The notes under the pieces were generated by a model. The model was not told where the DNA came from. It saw only the letters and a list, made by a program, of their open reading frames with translations, and searched no databases. From Vavraia culicis subsp. floridensis (taxonomy: Eukaryota > Microsporidia > Pleistophoridae): 43,973 nucleotides of DNA. Where the stretch lies: contig NW_007360645.1 of assembly GCF_000192795.1 (NCBI RefSeq), forward strand, positions 1 through 43,973, written 5' to 3'. Position numbers and translations under genes: made by a program. Shown here piece after piece: positions 18,045 to 25,936 of the stretch (positions are counted from its first letter, which is position 1; the number at the start of each line of letters is the position of its first letter).

Positions 18045-18250
18045 GTGAAAGGTAAGTAATAGCGTATTTACTTATGAATAATACGTAAATACGTACATAA
18101 TATATGAATAATACGTAAATACGTACTAATATATGAATACTGTGTAAATACGTACTAATATATGAATATGTTACAATACGCTATTACTTACCAATCACAC
18201 CACTACGCTATTACTTATTACACACCAATACGCTATTACTTACCTTTCAC
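18045..18250. repeat. Perfect 24-nt inverted repeat framing a repeat cluster
   Basis: The arm at 18045-18068 (starting GTGAAAGGTAAGTAATAGCG) is the exact reverse complement of 18227-18250. The 158 bases between hold three 28-29 bp tandem units and two more partial copies of the right arm (around 18173-18191 and 18201-18218). It could form a hairpin or be a small MITE-like element, but I see no target-site duplication. Confidence 0.85.
18072..18169. repeat. 28-29 bp tandem repeat rich in TACGTA
   Basis: Three diverged units of the type ATATGAATAATACGTAAATA followed by CGTACTAAT lie between the arms of the inverted repeat. They are dense in the self-complementary tetramer ACGT. Confidence 0.8.
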
Positions 18251-18636
18251 ATCTTTGCTTACCTACAACATATTGCTAATACATCACTAATAACGTATCA
18301 GTACATCACCAACAGCGTATTAATACGGTGCTGAAGCCTAGCATCCTAAATTTTAAACATTTATCGCTCCATGAATTGTTTCTTATCGAAAAAAAAGTCA
18401 ACATAATTGATAAGAATACAAAAATAAGAAATGACGTACTACGCTGTGACTGGTAGATGCGGTAATTTTTATTTTTTGGGATTTGTGCTGAATACGGTAT
18501 TGGGAGCGTGTGCACCATTTGCGATGTGCTGGTGTGTGCGGTTTACACACCATACACGGTGTACCATTCAGTACCGTGTACGTAAACGTGCTGTACTCAT
18601 TGCGTTTATAATTATCCAAAATTAAAACCAGTTTAA

Positions 18637-18660
18637 AAAGGAAATCTGCTGAGATTTCCT
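18637..18660. other. Short perfect hairpin
   Basis: AAGGAAATC at 18637 and GATTTCCTT ending at 18660 form a 9-bp perfect stem with a 6-base loop (TGCTGA). No U-tract follows. It may belong to a small RNA or be chance. Confidence 0.4.
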
Positions 18661-19376
18661 TGAGACCGAGAGGCAGAGACGGTTACTTTAATGCACCGCA
18701 CACCCGCATTAATTACTGATTTAATAACATTTTTAATTATAAATAATTTTACTTATTGCACAGGCAGGCGCAGCAAAAGAGCGTGGTGTGCTGGCGCACA
18801 CATTTTTATCAAATCAAAAAAATAGCAAATACGCGATAAAACACGATTGAGAGCAATGACTGCCGTATTGTTCACGTGATGTGGAGGTACGCATTTTGTG
18901 GTTAGTAGGAGGAAAAAATATGGCAGAATATTGTGTAGTAATAAAGTATTGTGTAGTAATAAAATAATAGAATAACATTAAAGTAAATTTGTGGTATTTT
19001 AATGTAATTGCAGTGTTATAAACTATTTGTTACTTTGATGATAAAGTGGTGATAAAATAGCATTGAGTGATAGAAAGGAAAAAGGAGGAGATGATTGATG
19101 GTGCGGTGATAAGGAACGGGTTGATGTATTGATAATATTTTTATTATTGGTAAATAATACATAGCAATACATCACTGCTAATAATAATGTTTATATCAGG
19201 TCTTTAATACTGCGCAATAAAATATGAATTGTTGCTGATACATGAAAATAAATAATTTGTATTATTTTAATATTAACGTAGAATATTTAATTTAGAAATA
19301 AATTGTAACGTATTTAATACGTTGGTATTGTATTGTGGTAGAGGAATGGGAGAGTAGAGTGATAGACTATTATTAA

Positions 19377-19540
19377 TAATTGCTATTAAAATTGCTATTA
19401 AAATTGCTATTAAAATTGCTATTAATAATTGCTATTTAATATCACATATAATATTGCTATTTAATACCACATACTATAACCACATATAATACCACATACT
19501 ATACCACATATAATACCACATATAATACTACTATTACATA
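19377..19540. repeat. A/T-rich microsatellites
   Basis: Four or more copies of a 12-bp unit (ATTGCTATTAAA) are followed by repeated CCACATATAATA / CCACATACTATA units of 9-21 bases. Confidence 0.85.
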
Positions 19541-19779
19541 TATCATTAAATACCATATTAAATACTAAATATAATACATGCCATACTAAATACACACTTA
19601 CCCATAATCCGCTACTATCCCCATTCTAATAATTCCTTTTCAAAACCAATAATTCATTTTAAATTCTTTATGAACACATTACATTCAAAAAAGGAAACAC
19701 CAACATCTTTTATCACACCTATCATTTTTAATTTAACAGTCAGCCATTTAACTATTTAAGAAAAAAAAATAAGCGAGCC

Positions 19780-22230
19780 ATGTACACAGAGCATCCTAAA
19801 GAAATAAATGTGAACAGATTTTACTTCGTGAGGCACAAAAATAACTTAAGACCACGGGTATTTCATGCATTGAAGGTACATAACGATGACGTGGTTGGCA
19901 TTGTTAATTTTAAGAAGGAGGAACGGATAAAGAGGAGCGAGCTGCTTAGGTTTGACGTGAGGAGTAGGCTGTTTAAATTTATGATGAGAATGTCTACGTT
20001 TAGGAATGACACTAATATTAGGAAGGCGCTGCAGAAGATGAAGATGGACGAGTATAAGAGGCATGGTAGGGATGGGGAGAGCAGGGAGGTGTATGGTGGG
20101 TGCAGAGACGGGGAGAGCAGGGACAGAGAGAGCGGAGGAGCGGGAAAGAAAGAACATACTGGAGATAAAGATGGCGAGAGTAGTAGGGATGAAAGGAGTA
20201 GGGATGAGGATGAAGAGGGCAACAGTACCAGTGCTGCCGGCAGAAATCATTCAAACGCCAATCTAAACATTAACCGTTATCCTACCGGTAAGAATAACGA
20301 AATGGTAAAAAGTAGCCGTAAGACATTAGAATGCATAAACAATGCGGAGAGAGACAGTTTCCTGCTCAGCAAAGACATAAATTGCTTCCTGAAAAGTGAA
20401 AGACGCATAAATACGTTTGACCGAGACATAACGGAACAGGAATTTGAGAGGGCATACAAGGAATACGTCCTGATGGATGATAAATTTATTCCTGATTCGG
20501 AGAAGAACAGCGCAAACATAATAGTACCGGGCACCAAAGAGATAAACATGTACAGCCTGTATCGCATCGTATCCGAGAACGGTGGAATGGAGAACGTAAC
20601 AAACGAACAGAAATGGAAAAGCCTGTTTTACGGCGCAATGCGCAAGACAAACGTGAGCTACACAGTGCGCACGTTCTACAAGAAGTTCCTGTACGAGTTT
20701 GAACAGTACAGACGTGCTAGGCATTACGTGAACTGCGAGTGCACCGGCATGTGCGAATGCAACGATTTCGTGGACTGTATGGGTGCTGAGCACGGGAACA
20801 AGGACAAGCCTGATTTTGCATACAAGTTCAAGATCAGAGAAATCGTAAAGTTGGCAACTTCTAAGGAGCGGTACTACGGCCACGTAAAATTGAGAAGGAA
20901 TAGGGGACTGAACCAGTACTACGTGCAGTTTATGGGATGGTGTAAGGAGCATAGCGAGTGGTACTGTGAAGATGTGCTTTCGAAGTGTGAGCAGAAGAGA
21001 GAGGGGTATGTGGTAAGGAAGCCGAGCAGATCGAGCAAAACGAACAACTTGGTGAATGATCCTTTGATAAGAGAAAAGCACAGCCATACGCGTACGGAAG
21101 GCGAGTTTGAGAGGGATGAGCGTAAATATGGGGAGATGATGTATGATGAGGGACATAGGGTTTATGGTGGGGAGGGTAGGTATGATAAGTCGTACGAGGA
21201 CCGCAAATACGAGAAATCATACGAAGACCGCAAATACGAGAAATCATACGATGACCGCAAATACGAGAAATCATACGATGACCGCAAATACGAGAAATCA
21301 TACGAAGACCGCAAATACGAGAAATCATACGATAACCGCAAATATAGCCCGTCTTATGTAGACCATGCCAACACCGATACAAACATCCCCAACAAGTACT
21401 TCCTAAGCAGCATTGACAAAAAGGTAATAGAAATGCGCAATACAATTCAACGAAACTTGGAACGCAATCAAATTGAAGTTAATAATCTAGAAAGTGACAT
21501 AAAAAATAAATTGGAGAGGGATATAAGAAATTGTGTGCAGAAGGGGATGGAAAATGAAATGGGAGTGATGAAGGGAGGTATGTTGGGGGAGTTCAAGGTG
21601 AAGAAGGATGTGGGAGGTGCTCTAAGACATAGAAAAAGTAGTGAGGAAGAAGGCATGAAGTATGTAGATGATTCTGTAAGGCGAAGTGGTGGGGATGAGA
21701 GAAGGAGTGGCGAAGAGAGCAGAGCAAAGTATGTGGAGAATGCTATGTGGAGAAATGGTGAGGAGAGTAGGACTAAATATGTGGATGAGGAACACGCAGT
21801 AAAACACAGGGATGAAAACAGGATGAAGTACGGTGATGAATGCATTAGAAGAAACAAAGAGTACGGCACGGGTACAGACAAGTCTGAGGCACAACACGAA
21901 AACAAAGATGAATTTGTTGCACTCAGCACGTGTGATAGCGAGACATTATCTGTTATTGCATGTGCTGCACATAAAAGAAGTGACATAGATTTTTACGAGC
22001 ACCATTCAACGGGTGATTGTCCATCAGCAGTTGCCAAGAGCCAAGGAAACTTAGGTGTTCTGTTTGATCACGAGGTGATGAAATACGTACAAACGGAGAG
22101 AACACGAATGGTGGTGAAGGGGAGTGACAGAGAAGTGCTTAAGAAGTACTACGGGGTGCATGGGGATGAGTGTGTCATTAATATCAATAATTACATGGTG
22201 ATAGGGTACTTCACAGAACTGAAGGAATAA
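19780..22230 (+). CDS. ARID plus chromo-barrel chromatin protein
   Basis: This 816-aa product carries a clear ARID/BRIGHT DNA-binding domain at about 220-312: the helix around FERAYKEYVLM, then EINMYSLYRIVSENGGMENV, then EQKWKSLF and the C-terminal helix YTVRTFYKKFLYEFEQYRR. A Cys-rich strip follows (CECTGMCECNDFVDC). A chromo-barrel/Tudor-knot domain lies at about 347-404 (KIREIVKLATSKERYYGHVK ... YYVQFMGWCKEHSEWYCED), like those of ARID4A/RBBP1, MSL3/Eaf3 and MYST acetyltransferases. Residues 10-70 may form another Tudor- or BAH-like module (FYFVRHKNNLRPRVFH). The ARID then chromo-barrel order is that of ARID4A/B, partners of Sin3 deacetylase complexes; ARID alone also occurs in Swi1 and Rsc9 of SWI/SNF and RSC, whose Swi3-type scaffold is encoded just upstream. 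Two low-complexity charged stretches and a 9-aa tandem array (469-522) separate the domains. No C-run precedes the ATG; the context is AATAAGCGAGCCATG. Confidence 0.88.
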   Translation: MYTEHPKEINVNRFYFVRHKNNLRPRVFHALKVHNDDVVGIVNFKKEERIKRSELLRFDVRSRLFKFMMRMSTFRNDTNIRKALQKMKMDEYKRHGRDGESREVYGGCRDGESRDRESGGAGKKEHTGDKDGESSRDERSRDEDEEGNSTSAAGRNHSNANLNINRYPTGKNNEMVKSSRKTLECINNAERDSFLLSKDINCFLKSERRINTFDRDITEQEFERAYKEYVLMDDKFIPDSEKNSANIIVPGTKEINMYSLYRIVSENGGMENVTNEQKWKSLFYGAMRKTNVSYTVRTFYKKFLYEFEQYRRARHYVNCECTGMCECNDFVDCMGAEHGNKDKPDFAYKFKIREIVKLATSKERYYGHVKLRRNRGLNQYYVQFMGWCKEHSEWYCEDVLSKCEQKREGYVVRKPSRSSKTNNLVNDPLIREKHSHTRTEGEFERDERKYGEMMYDEGHRVYGGEGRYDKSYEDRKYEKSYEDRKYEKSYDDRKYEKSYDDRKYEKSYEDRKYEKSYDNRKYSPSYVDHANTDTNIPNKYFLSSIDKKVIEMRNTIQRNLERNQIEVNNLESDIKNKLERDIRNCVQKGMENEMGVMKGGMLGEFKVKKDVGGALRHRKSSEEEGMKYVDDSVRRSGGDERRSGEESRAKYVENAMWRNGEESRTKYVDEEHAVKHRDENRMKYGDECIRRNKEYGTGTDKSEAQHENKDEFVALSTCDSETLSVIACAAHKRSDIDFYEHHSTGDCPSAVAKSQGNLGVLFDHEVMKYVQTERTRMVVKGSDREVLKKYYGVHGDECVININNYMVIGYFTELKE
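21184..21345 (+). repeat. 27-bp coding minisatellite (six 9-aa units)
   Basis: Six 27-bp units encode variants of KSYEDRKYE, with E/D and D/N substitutions. The array lies after the chromo-barrel domain and is rich in Tyr and alternating charge. Confidence 0.95.
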
Positions 22231-22423
22231 CAATTAGCAGTACTTCTTATGCAAAACATATTAAGTAAATACGGTTTATTTTATAGATGGTGTGAGCACG
22301 GTGTTACCTACGATTTGTTTTAATATTGGTAGTTATGGTGATGGGGTGTTGATAGTATTAATATTTAATATTAATAATATTGGTAATAGTGTTATTTAAT
22401 TTTGGTAATGGTGTTATTTAATT

Positions 22424-22557
22424 TTGGTATTTAATATTAATAATATTGGTATTATTATTAGTTAGTTATTATAATTATTAAATACTAAATATTAATAATA
22501 GTACCAGTATTAAATACTAATACAATTATTATTACTACTACCAATATTAAATACCAA
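22424..22557. repeat. 15-nt inverted repeat in A/T spacer
   Basis: TTGGTATTTAATATT at 22424-22438 is perfectly complementary to AATATTAAATACCAA at 22543-22557. In such biased sequence part of this may arise from microsatellite slippage. Confidence 0.6.
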
Positions 22558-23027
22558 ATATTATTACTAACACCTGTACTGCTGCTTATTCGTGCACATT
22601 TCATATTTGGTTATTTCCTTTTTGCTTTATTTCCCATTATTACCATTTTATATTTCCTTACAATACGGCACGTATTACATGACATGTGTAGGTAATAAAT
22701 TTACAATTGCTATTGCTTTAAATACGATAATATCACAGCGGTAGATGACATGATCAAACACAACATAAATGGAATGTTATTACGTGTTAATACGTAATAA
22801 TTGCGTAATACTTCACTTTATCACTCAATACTTCATTTCTAGTACTTTCCATGTTTAACTAAATTATTTTTAATTACAAAATGTATTATCGTTTAATCCA
22901 CGTGTAATTAATTTTTAATATTAAAAATTATTAATTGTTGATTATTACACCATTTTATTAATTGTTATATTACTCTGCTTTAGGGCGGTTCGAACTTAAA
23001 AATGGTAAAAGATAGAATGGTAGAAAT

Positions 23028-23108
23028 ACTAACAATATAAAAAACATTAAAAGCACTAACAATATAAAAAACATTAAAAGCACTAACAATATAAAAAACA
23101 TTAAAAAT
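23028..23108. repeat. 27-bp tandem repeat, three copies
   Basis: Three copies of ACTAACAATATAAAAAACAT plus TAAAAGC follow each other 70 bases before the VPS9 gene; the third diverges at its end. Confidence 0.95.
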
Positions 23109-23178
23109 ATTAAATGTCCTACCACTCTAAGATCACCAATACTATAAATCACCATGCTACATAAAAATAAACAAAAGA

Positions 23179-24627
23179 ATGGCAACCAACAACCACCTAC
23201 CGGATCAACAAAGCGAGCTAAAAATAGTAATAGACCAAAATAACGCACCTAACAACAAATCAGACAGCTCTATCCCAACCAGTGTATCATCCATTACCAC
23301 ACTATCCAACATACAAAACGATACAGCACCACGCACTGGTACGTGCAATAATACGTGTATGAAACAGCTGATGCATGCTATGCGTGGTGAAGGAACGCTT
23401 AACACTACTATTCGTGAGTTTGTGGATGGTTTTGGAGCTTTACCGAGTAACACGCACCGGAACACTTTGGCACGGTTTTATGATTATTTGAGGATTACAG
23501 GTGAGGTATGCTGTGATGTGGGAGTGTTTTATGTTGAGAAGTACCTTTGGGGTGTTGAAGAGGATGGGGAGAGGAGTGGAGAGAGGAGTGGAGAGAGGAG
23601 TGGAGAGAGGAGTGGAGAGAGGAGTGGAGAGAGGAGTGGAGAGAGGAGTGGAGAGAGGAGTGGAGAGAGGAGTGGAGAGAGGAGTGGAGAGAGGAGTGGA
23701 GAGAGGAGTGGAGAGAGGAGTGGAGAGAGGAGTGGAGAGAAGAGTGGAGAGAGGAGTGGAGAGAGGAGTGGAGAGATAAAGAAAAAAAGAAGTGAACAGT
23801 TTGATAAGGGAACGGTAAAAAAAGAGAGAGAAGGAAAAATAAAAGTAAAAGACAAGTATAAGATAAAAGACAGTGATAGGATTAAGTACGGGAATAAGAA
23901 AGAGGAAAAGAGCGATGACCTGGACAAGAATAACGAAGATAAGAATGGTAGATATAGCAAGGAAAAGAGTAGCAAGGAAAAAAAGTATAAAAAGAAAGAA
24001 AAACGCATAAACAAGCAAGAAGGTTCTCATCACTTTAGTTACGCATTCAATACCACACCGATACGACCAGTCATAAAAATACGTAAGGATGATAACACCC
24101 TGATCAACAACAAAATAGAACTGTACGGATTCATAGAAGAGCACCACCTAGAAATACAGCCATTCACCAACGACCAAATAATCACGTACTTCAGAACGAT
24201 AACGCATAAACACTCCGTAACGGAGAAACTGAACGTGATCATAAAAACGATCAAGGATGCGTACGCAATGGTGGGCTGTAAAAACGGAATAGAACGGCTG
24301 CTCACCGTTCTGATCTACGTGGTTATCAAGAGCAGAGTTAAGGATTTGTGTGTGACAGCGGGGATTGTCAAAGAGTACAGGAGGAGTACGTACCTGCCGT
24401 GTAACGGTGCACCAAATACGTGCACTCATCTCCAAGGAATACGTGTGTATGTACGGCCGTGTGAGTGCTATGTACGACCATTTCTGTCAAACTCAGAAAC
24501 TGAGTATTATCTTACTGTGTTTGAGTCTGCGCTTTCTTTTATTAAGGAATTGGAATTCGGTAAGCTGAGGATAAGCAAGGAAGAGTATGATAAGAATATT
24601 TTGAAGAGGATAGAACGGATTGAATGA
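23179..24627 (+). CDS. VPS9-domain Rab guanine nucleotide exchange factor
   Basis: VPS9 proteins (Vps9, Rabex-5) load GTP onto Rab5/Vps21 and so drive endosomal and vacuolar traffic. The 482-aa product matches the Vps9 core in two pieces. A helical-bundle part ([13 protein letters not shown] ... LARFYDYL ... [10 protein letters not shown], about 75-128) is followed by 17 four-residue repeats (GERS) and a Lys/Glu-rich linker, and only then by the rest of the core at about 300-482. In that part are [18 protein letters not shown] (equivalent to the xFIxPEHLDI segment), [14 protein letters not shown] (equivalent to ADDLLPxLIYVVI) and [20 protein letters not shown] (equivalent to the GExGYYLTNLxSAxxFI block). 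The catalytic Asp of the ADD motif is replaced here by Glu (GIERLL), while the conserved Tyr pair is kept. A roughly 20-residue Cys-containing insertion lies before that last block. No CUE or UIM ubiquitin-binding domain is visible. Upstream there is no C-run. Confidence 0.82.
   Translation: MATNNHLPDQQSELKIVIDQNNAPNNKSDSSIPTSVSSITTLSNIQNDTAPRTGTCNNTCMKQLMHAMRGEGTLNTTIREFVDGFGALPSNTHRNTLARFYDYLRITGEVCCDVGVFYVEKYLWGVEEDGERSGERSGERSGERSGERSGERSGERSGERSGERSGERSGERSGERSGERSGERSGEKSGERSGERSGEIKKKRSEQFDKGTVKKEREGKIKVKDKYKIKDSDRIKYGNKKEEKSDDLDKNNEDKNGRYSKEKSSKEKKYKKKEKRINKQEGSHHFSYAFNTTPIRPVIKIRKDDNTLINNKIELYGFIEEHHLEIQPFTNDQIITYFRTITHKHSVTEKLNVIIKTIKDAYAMVGCKNGIERLLTVLIYVVIKSRVKDLCVTAGIVKEYRRSTYLPCNGAPNTCTHLQGIRVYVRPCECYVRPFLSNSETEYYLTVFESALSFIKELEFGKLRISKEEYDKNILKRIERIE
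23566..23775 (+). repeat. 12-bp coding minisatellite (17 GERS units)
   Basis: Seventeen 12-bp units (GGAGAGAGGAGT) encode Gly-Glu-Arg-Ser almost without variation; one unit reads GEKS. The strand is pure purine apart from one T per unit. The array interrupts the VPS9 core after its helical bundle. Confidence 0.97.
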
Positions 24628-24944
24628 GGGATTGTACTGCTGGTAATGATTTATATGGTAGTATTTGTGGTAGTTAGGAAGATAATGAAGGGGAAAGAAG
24701 GGGAATGAAGGGGAATGAAAGGGAATGAAAGGGAATGAAGGAGGATGAAGGGGAATGAAGGGGAATGAAAGAGAATGAATGAGAATGAAGGGGAGTGAAG
24801 GAGAATGAAGGGGAGTGAAGGAGAATGAAGAGGAGTGAAGAGGAGTAATAATCTCCATCTTAATACATCTCTCACATCCTCCTCTTTCCTCCTAGCCCAT
24901 TTCAACAAACCAACTTTTATTCCCCACCCCCTTAGTAACCCTCA
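24628..24944. other. Short spacer with purine-rich repeat
   Basis: Most of this 317-base spacer is a roughly 10-bp purine-rich repeat. The final 25 bases contain three C-runs (CCCC, CCCCC, CCC) directly before the next ATG. Confidence 0.7.
24686..24845. repeat. 10-bp purine-rich minisatellite
   Basis: About sixteen units of AGGGGAATGA and variants (AAAGGGAATG, GGAGAATGAA, GGGGAGTGAA) lie in tandem. The array resembles the GGAGAGAGGAGT array in the neighbouring gene in base composition but not in unit. Confidence 0.93.
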
Positions 24945-25406
24945 ATGCCGACCAACATCCTAACCATAAAGCATGTACCATTTGTGCCGCTGTCCCTCAT
25001 CAAACAACACTTCTCCTTGTTCTACCCATGCACCGTATCACACTCAACCAACAAAATAACAATCACGTACAAAGCACCCCAACACGCCTTATACACCCGT
25101 AAAGTGCTCACCAACACAACGCTTAACAATCATGCCGTTACATTCATTCTCAAGAGCAAGGCACGGGTGTACGTGAAGGAGAGTGATGAGAGAATGGCGT
25201 ATGATCGTGCGAGTAAGTATGGAGAGTGTGTGGTGGGAAGGAAGGGGAGAGGGTGTGTGGTTACGTTTGAACGGTTTAAGAGTGCGGATGAGTTTGTGAT
25301 GAATGATGGGGGAGAGTATGCGTTTAAGAGTGGTAATGAGAGGTGGGGCAGTGTATCGGACAGGGAGGAGGAAGAAATGAGCGATGATTTGGTGCACGAG
25401 GTGTAA
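24945..25406 (+). CDS. Small RRM-like protein (153 aa)
   Basis: The N-terminal 70 residues have the strand-helix-strand-strand-helix-strand rhythm of an RNA recognition motif: ILTIKHVPF (first strand, RNP2 position), PLSLIKQHFSLF (helix), KITITYKAP (RNP1-like third strand), HALYTRKVLTNT (helix) and HAVTFILKS (last strand). The RNP aromatic residues are only partly kept, so RNA binding is an inference from fold pattern. The second half is charged, contains a CVVTFERFKSADEF segment and ends in an acidic tail (EEEEMSDDLVHEV). CCC lies 4-6 bases before the ATG, with CCCCC further upstream. The gene follows the VPS9 gene by 317 bases on the same strand. No named family is recognised. Confidence 0.62.
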   Translation: MPTNILTIKHVPFVPLSLIKQHFSLFYPCTVSHSTNKITITYKAPQHALYTRKVLTNTTLNNHAVTFILKSKARVYVKESDERMAYDRASKYGECVVGRKGRGCVVTFERFKSADEFVMNDGGEYAFKSGNERWGSVSDREEEEMSDDLVHEV

Positions 25407-25936
25407 AAATGGTAAGGTAAGGGTGTAGGAGTAGATGTGTGAATTGGTGAGTAGGTAAATCAACAGTACCAATTTATCTGAAAAATAACATGAACGGTGT
25501 CCTGCTGGGATAGAAAATATTGGCAGTGCTAATAGGGAGTGTTTTGATTGATGAGTGCGTGCGATAAGGTAGGACATACCGGTACAATTTGGTCGTGGTA
25601 ATGCTACTCGTAACACATTACATCACCAGTAAGAATGAGCACTTCAATAAATGAATACGTTAATACAAGCACAGTAATTTTATTGTATTCATACCACCAA
25701 GACCTAACAACACTCAAATCACTGTTAATACCTGTTAAAATACTACCACTCATGTAAACACAGAATAATACGTTTGAATTACACCGCTCATAAAACACGA
25801 TTAGTAGCTGCCGAGAAAGTGATGCCTTACATCAATAAATCATCTCCTACAGCAACGATTCCTACTTTGTTATTTATTTATAACACATACCTCGCTATGT
25901 GTGTACAAAAATAGACACGATCTATCCTACAACAAT
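25407..25936. other. Spacer between convergent genes
   Basis: This A/T-rich spacer separates the 3' ends of the RRM-like gene and the Med15-like gene. No gene, hairpin or tandem repeat was recognised. Confidence 0.55.

Larger units (their letters stand above)
16908..19779. other. 2.9-kb AT-rich, repeat-laden spacer
   Basis: This is the longest spacer in the central block. No convincing gene was found; frames at 17058-17396 and 17248-17469 run through a minisatellite. It contains an 11-bp minisatellite, an inverted-repeat cassette at 18045-18250, a short perfect hairpin at 18637-18660 and A/T microsatellites at 19377-19540. The last 100 bases carry the promoter of the ARID gene, without a C-run. 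Confidence 0.6.
22231..23178. other. AT-rich spacer with palindromic A/T repeats
   Basis: No gene is visible. The stretch 22320-22570 consists mostly of GGTATTAATATT-type units followed by their reverse complements; for example 22424-22438 (TTGGTATTTAATATT) is the exact complement of 22543-22557. A 27-bp tandem repeat lies at 23028-23108. TATAAAT at about 23145 is a candidate promoter element for the VPS9 gene. Confidence 0.6.

Noticed and set aside
20326..21156. 276-codon minus-strand frame
   Set aside because: It lies antisense to the ARID/chromo-barrel coding region, which has clear domain matches; the antisense product shows none.
22980..23000. GGTTCGAAC, resembling a tRNA T-loop
   Set aside because: It is an isolated string with no tRNA arms upstream.
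23440..24147. 235-codon minus-strand frame rich in LSTP repeats
   Set aside because: It is the antisense reading of the GGAGAGAGGAGT array in the VPS9 gene; repeats keep all frames open.
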